DNA from: Subtercola sp.
GTDB lineage: Bacteria; Actinomycetota; Actinomycetes; Actinomycetales; Microbacteriaceae
DNA: 64,000 nucleotides
Reading direction: 5' to 3'
Assembly (NCBI GenBank): GCA_025463765.1
Contig: JAODBC010000004.1
Coordinates: 106,169 to 170,168 of the forward strand
Positions 34,046 through 41,980 of this stretch are shown piece by piece. The first letter of the stretch is position 1; every line of letters starts with the position of its first letter. The notes under the pieces were generated by a model. The model made no database searches. It saw nothing but the letters and a program-made list of their open reading frames with translations, and was not told the DNA's origin. Position numbers and translations under genes: made by a program.

Positions 34046-34140
34046 TGGCGGCAGCGCTACTCGCGCGCGAGGTGACGCCGTGATCGCGACACCGCTGTTC
34101 TCGCGCGAGGTGACGCCGTGATCGCGGCACCGCTGCTCTC
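34027..34140 (+). repeat. Three tandem 38-bp units at the permease junction, forming two mini-ORFs
   Basis: Units start at 34027, 34065 and 34103; each holds GCGCGAGGTGAC then CCGTGATSGCG. Each therefore carries a ribosome site (GAGGTG) and a GTGA stop-start overlap. Unit 1 ends the DppB-type gene (REVTP, stop 34043-34045) and starts a frame at GTG 34042. That frame encodes 13 residues ending AREVTP and stops at the next GTGA (34080). A second 13-codon frame ends SREVTP and overlaps the real DppC-type start at 34118. Thirty-eight is not a multiple of three, so each start lies in a new frame. Whether the mini-peptides are made is unknown. Confidence 0.9.
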
Positions 34141-35047
34141 GCCAGAGGCGAACGGTGCGACGGGTGAGACTCGGCCGCCGGGCGCGCGCCCTGACCGCCG
34201 CAAGGGATTCGATGCGCCTGAGGGGCGCCGGGCATCCGGTCGCCGCCAGGCACTTCCCGTGAACGTGGTCATCGCGCTCGTGGTGCTGGTCTTTCTCCTG
34301 GTGGCGGCGCTCTGGCCCGATCTGATCGCCCCCGGTGACCCCCTCGCGATACACCCGCTCGACGCGTTTCAGCCGCCGTCTGCCCAGCACCTGTTCGGCA
34401 CCGACGAGTCGGGGCGGGACATCTACACGCGGGTGATCCACGGCACGGCGGCCTCTCTGCTGATCGGCGTGTGCGCCACCGCCATCGGAATCGGGCTCGG
34501 TCTTGTCTTCGGCCTGCTGGCAGGGCTCGGCCCGCGCTGGGTCGACTTCGGCACCACCCGGCTGCTCGAGGTGATGTTCGCTTTTCCCGGGCTGCTGCTG
34601 GCGCTGCTGTTCATCGTCATCTACGGGCCCGGCGTGGTGACATCGACTCTCGCGGTCGGGCTGTCTACTGCTCCGGGGTACGCGCGGCTGATCCGAAGTC
34701 AGACGCTGCAGGTTCGGGATGCGCCCTACCTCGAGGCGTCGCTCGTGCTCGGGCGCAGCAGTTTCTACCGGCTTACGCGGCACCTGCTGCCGAACGTCGC
34801 GGGAACGCTCTTCGTCATCGCGACCCTCGGCATAGGGCAGTCGATCGTGTGGGCGTCGGCCCTCAGCTACCTGGGCCTCGGCGCTGTTCCGCCGTCGCCC
34901 GAGTGGGGTGCGATGCTCTCCGCGGGTCGCACCTACGTCACCTCGTTCTGGTGGATGACGTTCTTTCCCGGCCTCTTCATCGTGCTGAGTGCCGGAGCGA
35001 CCACGCTGCTCGGGCGCGGCCTGCAGCAGCGAAAGCGCTCGTCGTGA
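34118..35047 (+). CDS. ABC transporter permease, DppC family
   Basis: A 309-residue permease pairing with the DppB-like protein. After a 45-residue Arg/Pro-rich cytoplasmic leader come six helices. HLFGTDESGRDIYTRVIHGT is the hallmark of DppC/OppC proteins, and the EAA-type loop is DAPYLEASLVLGRSSFYRLT. The C-terminal helix has FPGLFIVLSAGATTLLGRGL. The start is GTG 34118, the third GTGA in the 38-bp repeat, with GAGGTGACGCC before it. Its stop overlaps the ATPase start by 4 bases. Confidence 0.92.
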   Translation: MIAAPLLSPEANGATGETRPPGARPDRRKGFDAPEGRRASGRRQALPVNVVIALVVLVFLLVAALWPDLIAPGDPLAIHPLDAFQPPSAQHLFGTDESGRDIYTRVIHGTAASLLIGVCATAIGIGLGLVFGLLAGLGPRWVDFGTTRLLEVMFAFPGLLLALLFIVIYGPGVVTSTLAVGLSTAPGYARLIRSQTLQVRDAPYLEASLVLGRSSFYRLTRHLLPNVAGTLFVIATLGIGQSIVWASALSYLGLGAVPPSPEWGAMLSAGRTYVTSFWWMTFFPGLFIVLSAGATTLLGRGLQQRKRSS

Positions 35048-36975
35048 GCGCGTCGGGAGAGGCTGCCGAGGCGGCTTCCCTCCTCGAGGCTGCTCCTCTC
35101 ATCGAGGCTGCTCCCCTCCTGCAGGTACGCGACTTGACCGTGCGCTTCGGCCGCGGGATGCCCGTGGTCGACGGCATCTCGTTCGACATCGCAGCCGGTG
35201 AGACCTTCGGCCTCGTCGGCGAGTCGGGTTCGGGCAAGAGCGTCACCTCTCGCGCCTTGCTCGGTCTGGCCGGACCGGGTTCCCGGGTACACGCCAGCCG
35301 ACTCTCCCTCGCGGCCCATGGAACGGCCGGGGCGGCAGGTGCGACGGCGGCCCACGGAACGGCCGGGCGGGCGGGCGCCGGTGCGGCGGCGACAGCGGGC
35401 GGTGTGCTCGACCTGCGACAACTCAGCGCGCGGGTCTGGCGGGGTGTGCGCGGGGCCCGCATCGGGTACGTGCCGCAGGCGGCGCTCGTCGGGCTCGATC
35501 CGCTTCGTGCCGTGGGCCGCGACATCGACGATGTGCTGCGGCTGCACACGCGGCTGACCCCCGCGCAGCGCCGCGCCGAAGTGATCGAGTTACTGGCGTC
35601 CGCGGGCGTTCCGGAGCCCGAGCTGCGCGCAGCACAGCGCCCGTACGAGCTCTCCGGCGGGCTTCGCCAGCGAGCGCTGATCGCCGGCGCGATCGCCCTG
35701 CGGCCCAGCCTGCTCATCGCCGACGAGCCGACGACGGCTCTCGACGCGACCGTGCAGGCGGGCATCCTGTCGCTGCTCGAGCGCCTCGGCGAGGGCGGAA
35801 CAGCCATTCTGCTGATCAGCCACGACCTCGCGGTGATCAATCGGCTTGCCCGTCGCGTTGCCGTGATGCGGGCGGGCCGCATTGTCGAGCTCGGTGCTAC
35901 CGAGCAGGTACTGCGTGACCCGCAACACGCCTACACCCGGCAGCTCGTGGCCGCGGTGCCGACCGATCGACCGAGGGGATCCCGGTTGGCCGGGGCGGCC
36001 GCCGCGCCGCCGCTCGCCGTGACTGCGCCGGTGCGGCCAGACGGCGCGACTGCCGCGCCGGCGACGGCCGTAACTACGTCGACACGGCCAGCCCGCGAGA
36101 CTGCCGGGCCGGCGACGGCCGAGCCTGCGTCGGAGCCGGCGTCGGGCGCGGCATCGCCGGCAACTCCCCCGCCACCCGTTCTCGAGGCGCTCCACATCAG
36201 CAAATGGTTCGGCGACCGCGCCGCCGTCGACGACGTCAGCTTCGCCCTCGAACGCGGTCGTACGCTCGGCCTGGTGGGCGAGTCGGGTTCGGGTAAAACC
36301 ACGGTGGCACGCCTCGCGCTGGCGTTGACCGCACCTGACGCCGGGGAGGTGCGCCTGCTCGGCGAGCCATGGAGCACCGCACCCGAACGCCTCCGCCGCG
36401 CGCGGCGACCGCGTATCGGCGCCATCTACCAAGACGCCCTCAGCTCGTTCGATCCCCGCCTGACCGTGGGCCAGATTCTGGCTGACGCCAAGTCGGGCGG
36501 CCGGGCGTCGGGCGGCCGGGCATCCCGTGGCCGGGCGTCGGGTGGCCGGGCATCCCGCAGCCGAACATCCCTCTCCCGGTCATCCCGTGCCGGCATCGAC
36601 GAGCTGCTCGACCAGGTGGGCCTGGCCAGCTCCGTCGCCGGCCAGCGACCGCGTTTTCTCTCTGGCGGCCAGCAGCAGCGTGTCGCCATCGCCCGCGCCC
36701 TGGCCCCGGGAGCCGACGTACTCATCTGCGACGAGCCGGTCTCGAGCCTCGATGTCTCGGTTCAGGCGCGCATTCTCGACCTGCTGGATGCCCTGCAGCG
36801 CGATCTCGGAGTCGCTTACCTCTTCATCACCCACGACCTGGGCGTGGCGCGGCACATGAGCGACGACCTGCTCGTCATGCACGCCGGCCGCATCGTCGAG
36901 TCGGGCCCCACCGAGGCGGTCTTCACCGCCGCCCGCGACCCGTACACGAGGCGCCTCCTGTCGGCCGTGCTCTGA
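35044..36975 (+). CDS. Fused double ATP-binding protein of a peptide-type ABC transporter
   Basis: A 643-residue protein joining two ATPases that are separate DppD and DppF proteins in many bacteria. Domain 1: Walker A GESGSGKS (59-66), YVPQAALVG, signature ELSGGLRQR near 202, Walker [13 protein letters not shown]. Domain 2: GESGSGKT near 412, [20 protein letters not shown] near 538, [12 protein letters not shown]. An Ala/Thr/Pro linker of about 70 residues joins them. Domain 1 has an Ala/Gly/Thr insertion after Walker A (about 95-120). Domain 2 has a GGRAS pentapeptide array between Q-loop and signature (about 482-515), an unusual place for an insert. It is the last gene of the operon, with a GTGA overlap upstream. 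Confidence 0.93.
   Translation: MSASGEAAEAASLLEAAPLIEAAPLLQVRDLTVRFGRGMPVVDGISFDIAAGETFGLVGESGSGKSVTSRALLGLAGPGSRVHASRLSLAAHGTAGAAGATAAHGTAGRAGAGAAATAGGVLDLRQLSARVWRGVRGARIGYVPQAALVGLDPLRAVGRDIDDVLRLHTRLTPAQRRAEVIELLASAGVPEPELRAAQRPYELSGGLRQRALIAGAIALRPSLLIADEPTTALDATVQAGILSLLERLGEGGTAILLISHDLAVINRLARRVAVMRAGRIVELGATEQVLRDPQHAYTRQLVAAVPTDRPRGSRLAGAAAAPPLAVTAPVRPDGATAAPATAVTTSTRPARETAGPATAEPASEPASGAASPATPPPPVLEALHISKWFGDRAAVDDVSFALERGRTLGLVGESGSGKTTVARLALALTAPDAGEVRLLGEPWSTAPERLRRARRPRIGAIYQDALSSFDPRLTVGQILADAKSGGRASGGRASRGRASGGRASRSRTSLSRSSRAGIDELLDQVGLASSVAGQRPRFLSGGQQQRVAIARALAPGADVLICDEPVSSLDVSVQARILDLLDALQRDLGVAYLFITHDLGVARHMSDDLLVMHAGRIVESGPTEAVFTAARDPYTRRLLSAVL
36481..36593 (+). repeat. 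15-bp pentapeptide-coding repeat inside the second ATPase domain
   Basis: About six imperfect 15-base units encode [20 protein letters not shown] and then decay to [10 protein letters not shown]. They sit between the Q-loop and the signature motif, in the helical subdomain. A very similar pentad (GGRASGGRE) occurs in the TetR gene at 45712-45964. Confidence 0.8.
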
Positions 36976-37102
36976 ACCGTTTGCCGTCTCGAGCGGCCCC
37001 CGGCGGGTACATCGGGAGCCTCATCCGGAACCGCTGGTGGTCGAGACGGCGCGGCGGGAGACCAGTGAGGGCCTGGCCGCCCAACAGACTCGGATCCGGC
37101 GT

Positions 37103-38131
37103 CTAGGCCGAGAGCTCGCTTCGCACGATCTCTGCGCCTGCTGCGAGCGCGGCGAGCTTGCCGCGGGCGACGCCTCGGGGCAGCGGTGCCATGCCGCAGT
37201 TGGTGGAGGGGTAGAGCTTGTCGGCGTCGACGAACTGCAGCGACTTGCGCAGAGTGTCGGCTACTTCTTGGGGCGTCTCGATGGCGGTGGTTGCCACGTC
37301 GATAGCGCCGACCATTACCTTCTTACCCCGGATGAGCTCGATCAGATCCATGGGCACGTGCGAGTTCTGGCATTCGAGCGAGACGATGTCGATGCCTGAG
37401 GCTTGGAGCTTGGGGAAGGTCTTTTCGTATTGACGCCACTCCGCGCCCAGGGTTTGCTTCCAGTCGGTGTTCGCTTTGATGCCGTAGCCATAGCAGATGT
37501 GCACGGCCGTCTCGCAGGTGAGCCCTTCGATCGCCCTCTCCAAAGCGGCGACGCCCCAGTCGTTCGCTTCGTCGAAGAAGACATTGAACGCGGGCTCGTC
37601 GAACTGGATGATGTCGACGCCGGCGGCCTGCAATTCTCTGGCCTCCTCATTGAGGATGGCGGCGAATTCCCACGCCAGCTTCTCTCGGCTCCGGTAGTGG
37701 GCGTCATAGAGGGTGTCGATCATCGTCATCGGACCGGGCAGGGCCCATTTGATGGGCTGGTCGGTCTGCGCACGGAGGAACCGGGCATCGTCAACGAAGA
37801 CCGGCTTCTCACGGGTCACCGCGCCGACAACCGTCGGCACAGAGGCGTCATAGCGGTCGCGAATTCTGACGGTCTCCCGTTTCTCGAAATCCACTCCGTT
37901 GAGGTGCTCGATGAAGGTGGTGACGAAATGCTGGCGGGTCTGCTCGCCGTCGCTCACAATGTCAATGCCCGCTTGTTGCTGCTCTGCCAGAGACAGCCGC
38001 AGGGCATCCTGTCTGCCCTCTGCCAGCTCGGCACCGTCGAGCTTCCACGGCGACCAGAGCTTTTCGGGCTCGGCAAGCCATGACGGCTTGGGCAGGCTAC
38101 CAGCGGTCGACGTGGGAAGAAGCTTGTTCAC
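37103..38131 (-). CDS. mesD: Core MetE-type methionine synthase, MesD family
   Basis: A 342-residue protein matching only the C-terminal catalytic half of cobalamin-independent methionine synthase. The zinc/homocysteine ligands are present: His211 and Cys213 (VHICYGYG), Glu253 (SLECQNSH) and Cys312 (STNCGMAP). STAGSLPKPSWLAEPEKLWS and DGEQTRQHFVTTFIEHL are typical of the MesD branch. MesD is known to make methionine without methyl-tetrahydrofolate and to depend on MesX (DUF1852) and oxygen; the natural methyl donor is unknown. The start is GTG 38131, overlapping the mesX stop by 4 bases (GTGA), which supports assignment to this pair. Confidence 0.88.
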   Translation of the reverse strand: MNKLLPTSTAGSLPKPSWLAEPEKLWSPWKLDGAELAEGRQDALRLSLAEQQQAGIDIVSDGEQTRQHFVTTFIEHLNGVDFEKRETVRIRDRYDASVPTVVGAVTREKPVFVDDARFLRAQTDQPIKWALPGPMTMIDTLYDAHYRSREKLAWEFAAILNEEARELQAAGVDIIQFDEPAFNVFFDEANDWGVAALERAIEGLTCETAVHICYGYGIKANTDWKQTLGAEWRQYEKTFPKLQASGIDIVSLECQNSHVPMDLIELIRGKKVMVGAIDVATTAIETPQEVADTLRKSLQFVDADKLYPSTNCGMAPLPRGVARGKLAALAAGAEIVRSELSA

Positions 38132-39126
38132 AACCGCTCTCCTTGCAGATCGAGATAATGCACCGCGAAGTCAGTCGACCATTCCTCGAGAGCAGCCTTG
38201 TGAGGCGTGATGAAGTGCTCGTCGGCGAACCTGCCCTGCTCGAGCGCCAGTCGGCTGCGCTCCTCCCGGTCGTAGACGATCGACGTCTTCGAGAAGTGCG
38301 GATTCTCAAGGCTCGGCTGATACGTCGCCCCTGCTGCGGAGTCGGCGTTGTAGATCTCTGGTCTGTAGATCTTTTGGAAGGTCTCCATCGTGCCGATCGT
38401 GGCGGCAAGCTCGAGGTCGGTGTAATCATCGAGCAGATCCCCGAGGTGGTAGAACGCCAGCGGCGCCACGCTGTTCGGCGGCATGAAGAAGCGCACCTGC
38501 AATCCCATCTTGGCGAAGTACGCGTCTGTCTGCGAGTACTCGCTCTGCCGATACTCGACGCCGAGGATCGGGTGCTGATTCTCGGTGCGATGGTACGTCT
38601 TGCTGGTCGAGACGCTCAGGCAGATGACGGGCGGCTTGGCGAAATGCTGTGCGTAACAGTCGGAGCGCACGAAGCTCTTGAACAGGTTTCCGTGCAGGTC
38701 TCCGAAATCGTCTGGCAGGCCGGCCCCGAACCGACTCTTGTATTCGGGGAGCAAGACGCTGAAGTCGTAGTCACGCACGTACGACGAGAAATTGTTGCCC
38801 ACGATGCCCTCGATGCGTTCGCCGGATCGCTGGTGCACGATGGTCGTCTGCAGAACTTCGATCAGCGGCATCGCGTCGCGGCTGCCATCGAATTCGACGC
38901 TCACAGAGATGATGTCGAGTTCGAGCGAGTATCGATCCTCGTTTTCATGGCCGTAGTGAGCCAGTTCGTTGAAGCGATTGTCGATCATCGTCAACGCGCT
39001 GCGCAGGTTCTCTTCGCGGTTCTCGCCCCGGGCGAGGTTGGCGAAGTTCGTCGTAACGCGCGTATCGCTGCGGGGGCGATAGTTCTCGTCGAAACGAGTG
39101 CTCTCGAGAGAGAATGCTAGATGCAC
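38128..39126 (-). CDS. mesX: MesX (DUF1852), partner of MesD methionine synthase
   Basis: A protein of about 332 residues of the DUF1852 family. Characteristic stretches are FSLESTRFDENYRPRSDTRV, TTNFANLARGENREENLRSA and ALTMIDNRFNELAHYGHENE near the N-terminus, then QTDAYFAKMGLQVRFFMPPN. MesX is required by MesD for oxygen-dependent, folate-independent methionine formation; its chemistry is not settled. The start at GTG 39126 is chosen because homologues begin close to FSLES; the frame stays open to 39210. A hairpin lies at 39147-39165. It is translationally coupled to mesD. Confidence 0.85.
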   Translation of the reverse strand: MHLAFSLESTRFDENYRPRSDTRVTTNFANLARGENREENLRSALTMIDNRFNELAHYGHENEDRYSLELDIISVSVEFDGSRDAMPLIEVLQTTIVHQRSGERIEGIVGNNFSSYVRDYDFSVLLPEYKSRFGAGLPDDFGDLHGNLFKSFVRSDCYAQHFAKPPVICLSVSTSKTYHRTENQHPILGVEYRQSEYSQTDAYFAKMGLQVRFFMPPNSVAPLAFYHLGDLLDDYTDLELAATIGTMETFQKIYRPEIYNADSAAGATYQPSLENPHFSKTSIVYDREERSRLALEQGRFADEHFITPHKAALEEWSTDFAVHYLDLQGERL

Positions 39127-39146
39127 GACAGACCGATTCTGTTCGG

Positions 39147-39165
39147 GCGGGCCAGGGCGGCCCGC
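39147..39165 (-). promoter_or_regulatory. Hairpin just upstream of mesX
   Basis: GCGGGCC and GGCCCGC form a perfect 7-bp GC stem with a 5-base loop, 21 bases before the proposed mesX start on the same strand. It may be a leader structure that affects mesX expression. No known methionine or S-adenosylmethionine riboswitch pattern was recognised in the 233-base gap to the AbiEii gene. Confidence 0.35.
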
Positions 39166-39359
39166 TGAATAACTGTTCAGGGAGCCGCAGCGCGTGCCCG
39201 AGGTCTTCATCCGGGCGCAAGGCTTCGCGTCGTGCTGCGATTATGTCGACTGTAGCCGTCTCTGAGGCGCTCTCGCCAGCGCTCCGTAACATTCCGACCC
39301 ACGCGAAGCCGTAGGAGAGCGTTGCAATGGCCCGCTGCGGTCTCGGAGCGCGTCCAGCG

Positions 39360-40307
39360 TCACATTCTTGCACTTCGTGTGCGCGCCGAATCGCGGTCAG
39401 GGGTCGCTGCGATAGCGTCAATGACCCGGCCGAGCCAGTTCCGCGCAGCCTCGATGTCTGGCAGCACCGGGGTCTGACCATCGACCTCGGTCTCCGCGCG
39501 TGCGTCTGCGTACGCAAGTGCCCACCCATCCATCGAGCGCAGCGGAAGCGGCGGCCAGGCTTGCTGGCGTCGCCAATCAAACGTGCTCACGCACAGAGCA
39601 TGCAGGCTCGGCAGATCGGGGCCGGCGTTCCAGAGCAACTGGAGGTCGACAAGATCGTGCGCTCGCGTATAGGCGGGGTCGGTGACCGCGTGGAGCTTCT
39701 GTGCGATCTGGTACCCGAGGTCGACCAGTTCGACAGGTTTCAATTCGCCGAAGCCGAAGTAGGCTCCGAATTGCACGAGCTCCCTATCGATCTCCCGTTG
39801 CGTATGCGCGTACGGCTCGATCTCGGGATCGGAGACTTCGACATCGAGCGCCGCCCAGGCGCTGCCGAGGAACGCAATCGACACCCGATACGGCTGCATC
39901 ACGTATTCCGGGCGAGCGAGCCCCGGATCGTGCAGCTTCACGGCTCGCACCGTCGCGGTGAATGCGACGCGATCAGGTGATTGCGGGTTGCGACGCTGCT
40001 CGCCCTTCGATGGCGGCACCGTTCCCCATCCCTCATCTAGACGCTGCCGGAATGCCAACTCGAAATCTTGACCGCGGATGCGCGTGGAAACGTCGAGGTC
40101 GGACGTGGCGCGCGTGCCACGCTCCCCGAAGCGCAACTTCACGCCCATACCGCCCTTCACCGCGACGGCATCGGGGAGCATCTGCGAGACGATCAATGTG
40201 CACAGCATCACCCGCGCACGCGCGATAGGGATGGCCGACTCGCTCGCAACTCGCGCGAGTCGGTCGTTGAGCTGAGTTACGTTCAGCGGTGGAGTCGCTT
40301 CGCTCAC
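39360..40307 (-). CDS. AbiEii/AbiGii-type nucleotidyltransferase toxin
   Basis: A 315-residue predicted nucleotidyltransferase, the toxin of an AbiE type IV toxin-antitoxin system; these systems can abort phage infection. The active site is KGGMGVKLRFGERGTR (51-66) followed by SDLDVS with Asp70 and Asp72, the GG/GS...DxD signature. Later conserved residues include ELVDLGYQIAQKLHAV and RAHDLVDLQLL, matching the K...D region of the family. The start is GTG 40307, overlapping the antitoxin stop by 4 bases (GTGA). The protein is slightly long for the family but otherwise complete. Confidence 0.85.
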   Translation of the reverse strand: MSEATPPLNVTQLNDRLARVASESAIPIARARVMLCTLIVSQMLPDAVAVKGGMGVKLRFGERGTRATSDLDVSTRIRGQDFELAFRQRLDEGWGTVPPSKGEQRRNPQSPDRVAFTATVRAVKLHDPGLARPEYVMQPYRVSIAFLGSAWAALDVEVSDPEIEPYAHTQREIDRELVQFGAYFGFGELKPVELVDLGYQIAQKLHAVTDPAYTRAHDLVDLQLLWNAGPDLPSLHALCVSTFDWRRQQAWPPLPLRSMDGWALAYADARAETEVDGQTPVLPDIEAARNWLGRVIDAIAATPDRDSARTRSARM

Positions 40308-40837
40308 GCCGAAACCGTACCCCACGCAGCGACGTCCTGTTCTCCGATCAGGTCTTGTCGCAGCGCTTCTTCGACCAACGCCTCCCATCTATCTGGCGGC
40401 ATCCGATGCCGCATGTCTCCCAGCGCCCGCCGGACGGTCGTCGCCGGGATACTCTCGTGGCGAATGAGATCCTCATCGGACACGTCAAACCGGTTCTCCA
40501 GCTCCATCCACTCCGGCAAAGCGCGCCGCACTCGACGACGAGTACCGACACGCACCTTCGGCGGGTTGAACTGCCCGAGCCCGACTAGTCCCAGTGCGGA
40601 CTCACGATGCAGGAATGCCCCCTCACCCGCCAGAGCGACAGCGATGGTCGGCTCGGTCAGCGGCGTCGTCGGCACATCGCGGTGCGTATAGACACCTTGC
40701 CCGTATGCCCGTAGCGCTCCACGGGCAGCGAGCTTTCGCACCTCAACAGCAGGCACACCCGCATCCTGCGCCTCGGCAATGCTCACCACGCCGTTGCGGG
40801 ATGCGGCGATCTCCCAAAGGTCGCGTCTGTAGCCCAC
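40304..40837 (-). CDS. AbiEi-type antitoxin/transcriptional regulator
   Basis: A 177-residue AbiEi-family protein. The N-terminal winged helix (about 5-50) reads WEIAASRNGVVSIAEAQDAG then VRKLAARGALRAYGQGVYTH, the conserved antitoxin helix-turn-helix with R-x-x-x-G-x-Y. The C-terminal domain contains PEWMELENRFDVSDEDLIRH and TTVRRALGDM. AbiEi proteins repress their own operon and neutralise the toxin. GTG 40837 is preceded by GGAGGT at six bases; the upstream open frame to 40951 crosses the promoter and operator and is not used. An inverted repeat at 40860-40877 is the likely operator. Confidence 0.85.
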   Translation of the reverse strand: MGYRRDLWEIAASRNGVVSIAEAQDAGVPAVEVRKLAARGALRAYGQGVYTHRDVPTTPLTEPTIAVALAGEGAFLHRESALGLVGLGQFNPPKVRVGTRRRVRRALPEWMELENRFDVSDEDLIRHESIPATTVRRALGDMRHRMPPDRWEALVEEALRQDLIGEQDVAAWGTVSA

Positions 40838-40859
40838 CGCTCCACCTCCACGCCAATAA

Positions 40860-40877
40860 AGTACCACTATTAGTACT
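40860..40877 (-). promoter_or_regulatory. Inverted repeat, probable AbiEi operator
   Basis: AGTACCACTATTAGTACT has perfect AGTAC/GTACT ends and lies 23 bases before the AbiEi start. AbiEi antitoxins bind inverted repeats in their own promoters. The region is locally AT-rich and must contain the operon promoter. Confidence 0.6.
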
Positions 40878-41090
40878 CTATTGACTCGCATACCGCCTTC
40901 GCGTATGTGGAGCATCTCCTCGAGGTCCCGCAAGTCGAAAAACTCGAACAAGAGCGGGAGCGTTCTACTGGGCTGGAACTCGACCGCGAGGTCGAGTGTG
41001 AGCAGGCCAAATGTCGAAGCTCCCCTTGCGCCCGATCGCAGGAGATAGGCGACGAAACCGACTCGCGTCTAGTACGACCGTTCGGCCAAT

Positions 41091-41146
41091 CGAAAAGCCC
41101 CCGGAGCACGGGGCCTTTTCGCGTTCGCCTGCCAGGGGCAGGCGAA
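41091..41146 (-). repeat. Two further hairpins beyond the tRNA-Gln terminator
   Basis: An imperfect stem GAAAAGCCCC/GGGGCCTTTTC spans 41091-41120. A perfect 10-bp stem TTCGCCTGCC/GGCAGGCGAA lies at 41124-41146. With the 43-base palindrome at 41158-41200 they make three stems in a row between tRNA-Gln and the abiE module. Confidence 0.7.
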
Positions 41147-41157
41147 GCCATAGGAAC

Positions 41158-41200
41158 GCACTAAAAAGGCCTTCTGCTTTGCAGAAGGCCTTTTTAGTGC
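41158..41200 (-). terminator. Perfect 20-bp hairpin terminator abutting tRNA-Gln
   Basis: GCACTAAAAAGGCCTTCTGC (41158-41177) is followed by TTT and its exact complement (41181-41200). The right arm includes the last base of tRNA-Gln, so the stem starts directly at the mature 3' end. The T-run in the stem makes it a strong terminator in both directions. Confidence 0.9.
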
Positions 41201-41271
41201 TGGGGTACCTGGACTCGAACCAAGAACAAAAGAATCAGAATCTTCCGTGTTGCCAATTACACCATACCCCA
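41200..41271 (-). tRNA. tRNA-Gln (anticodon CTG)
   Basis: A 72-base cloverleaf. The acceptor TGGGGTA pairs with TACCCCA, the D-arm reads GTGTAATTGGCAACAC, the anticodon loop TTCTGAT has anticodon CTG, and the T-arm is CTTGGTTCGAGTCCAGG. CCA is not encoded. The abiE module follows downstream, after a strong terminator. Confidence 0.95.
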
Positions 41272-41344
41272 ATGGCCTAAACCGAAGCCCGGGCCAGCTA
41301 GTCACTTTAGCCTACGTTCGGGCTGCGCCCAAACCGAGCGCGGC

Positions 41345-41767
41345 TCAGGCGGCCGGCGCACCAGCCACGTTCACGAGCCATGAGACACCGAACGGATCGA
41401 CGCACATGCCGAAGGTGTCGCCCCACGGCGCGGTATTGAGAGGCATCGTGATGGTTCCACCCTCGGAGAGCTTCGTGTAATAGCCCGAAAGCTCCTGCAG
41501 ATCATCCGCTGGCCCGCTCAACGAGACCGAGATGGTGTCGCCCGGGTTGTACCCCATGCTGTTGGGGGTGTCTGCCGCCATGAGGGTGAAGCCGCTCGGG
41601 GTGGTCAGTTGCGCGTGCATGATCTTGTAGCCCTCGCTCGGGTCCTCGCTGGCGTGGAACTCTTCGAACGTGCTGATGGTGAGCTCACCGCCGAAGACGG
41701 TCTGGTAGAACTCGATCGCCGCGCGGGCGTTGTCGCGAAAGCTCAGGTACGGGTTGAGAATGGCCAT
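41345..41767 (-). CDS. VOC family protein, PhnB-like
   Basis: A 140-residue protein of the PhnB/YdcJ-like VOC subgroup: LNPYLSFRDNARAAIEFYQT, VFGGELTISTFEEFH, MAADTPNSMGYNPGDTISVS and the ending DTFGMCVDPFGVSWLVNV. The W-G-D...G...D.FG.xW pattern is diagnostic. Members are dimeric and mostly uncharacterised. The start ATG 41767 has AGGAG eight bases upstream. It is divergent from the quinone oxidoreductase gene at 41981. Confidence 0.9.
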   Translation of the reverse strand: MAILNPYLSFRDNARAAIEFYQTVFGGELTISTFEEFHASEDPSEGYKIMHAQLTTPSGFTLMAADTPNSMGYNPGDTISVSLSGPADDLQELSGYYTKLSEGGTITMPLNTAPWGDTFGMCVDPFGVSWLVNVAGAPAA

Positions 41768-41980
41768 GAGAGTGCTCCTAGTGTCGTTCCCCCGCTGAGT
41801 GATGCCCCCATTATGGCGCCGCACCCCGTTGTTAGGGAACGGCAACCACATGAGAAAGAGCAACGATGCCGGGAATGACAACGCCTGACGTGACGTTGGC
41901 ACCCCCAGACGCGTATGCGGCCAGCGCGATGGCCGCCTATCCCGAATGGCCCGACGACGGGCATTCGAACAAGGAGAAGC

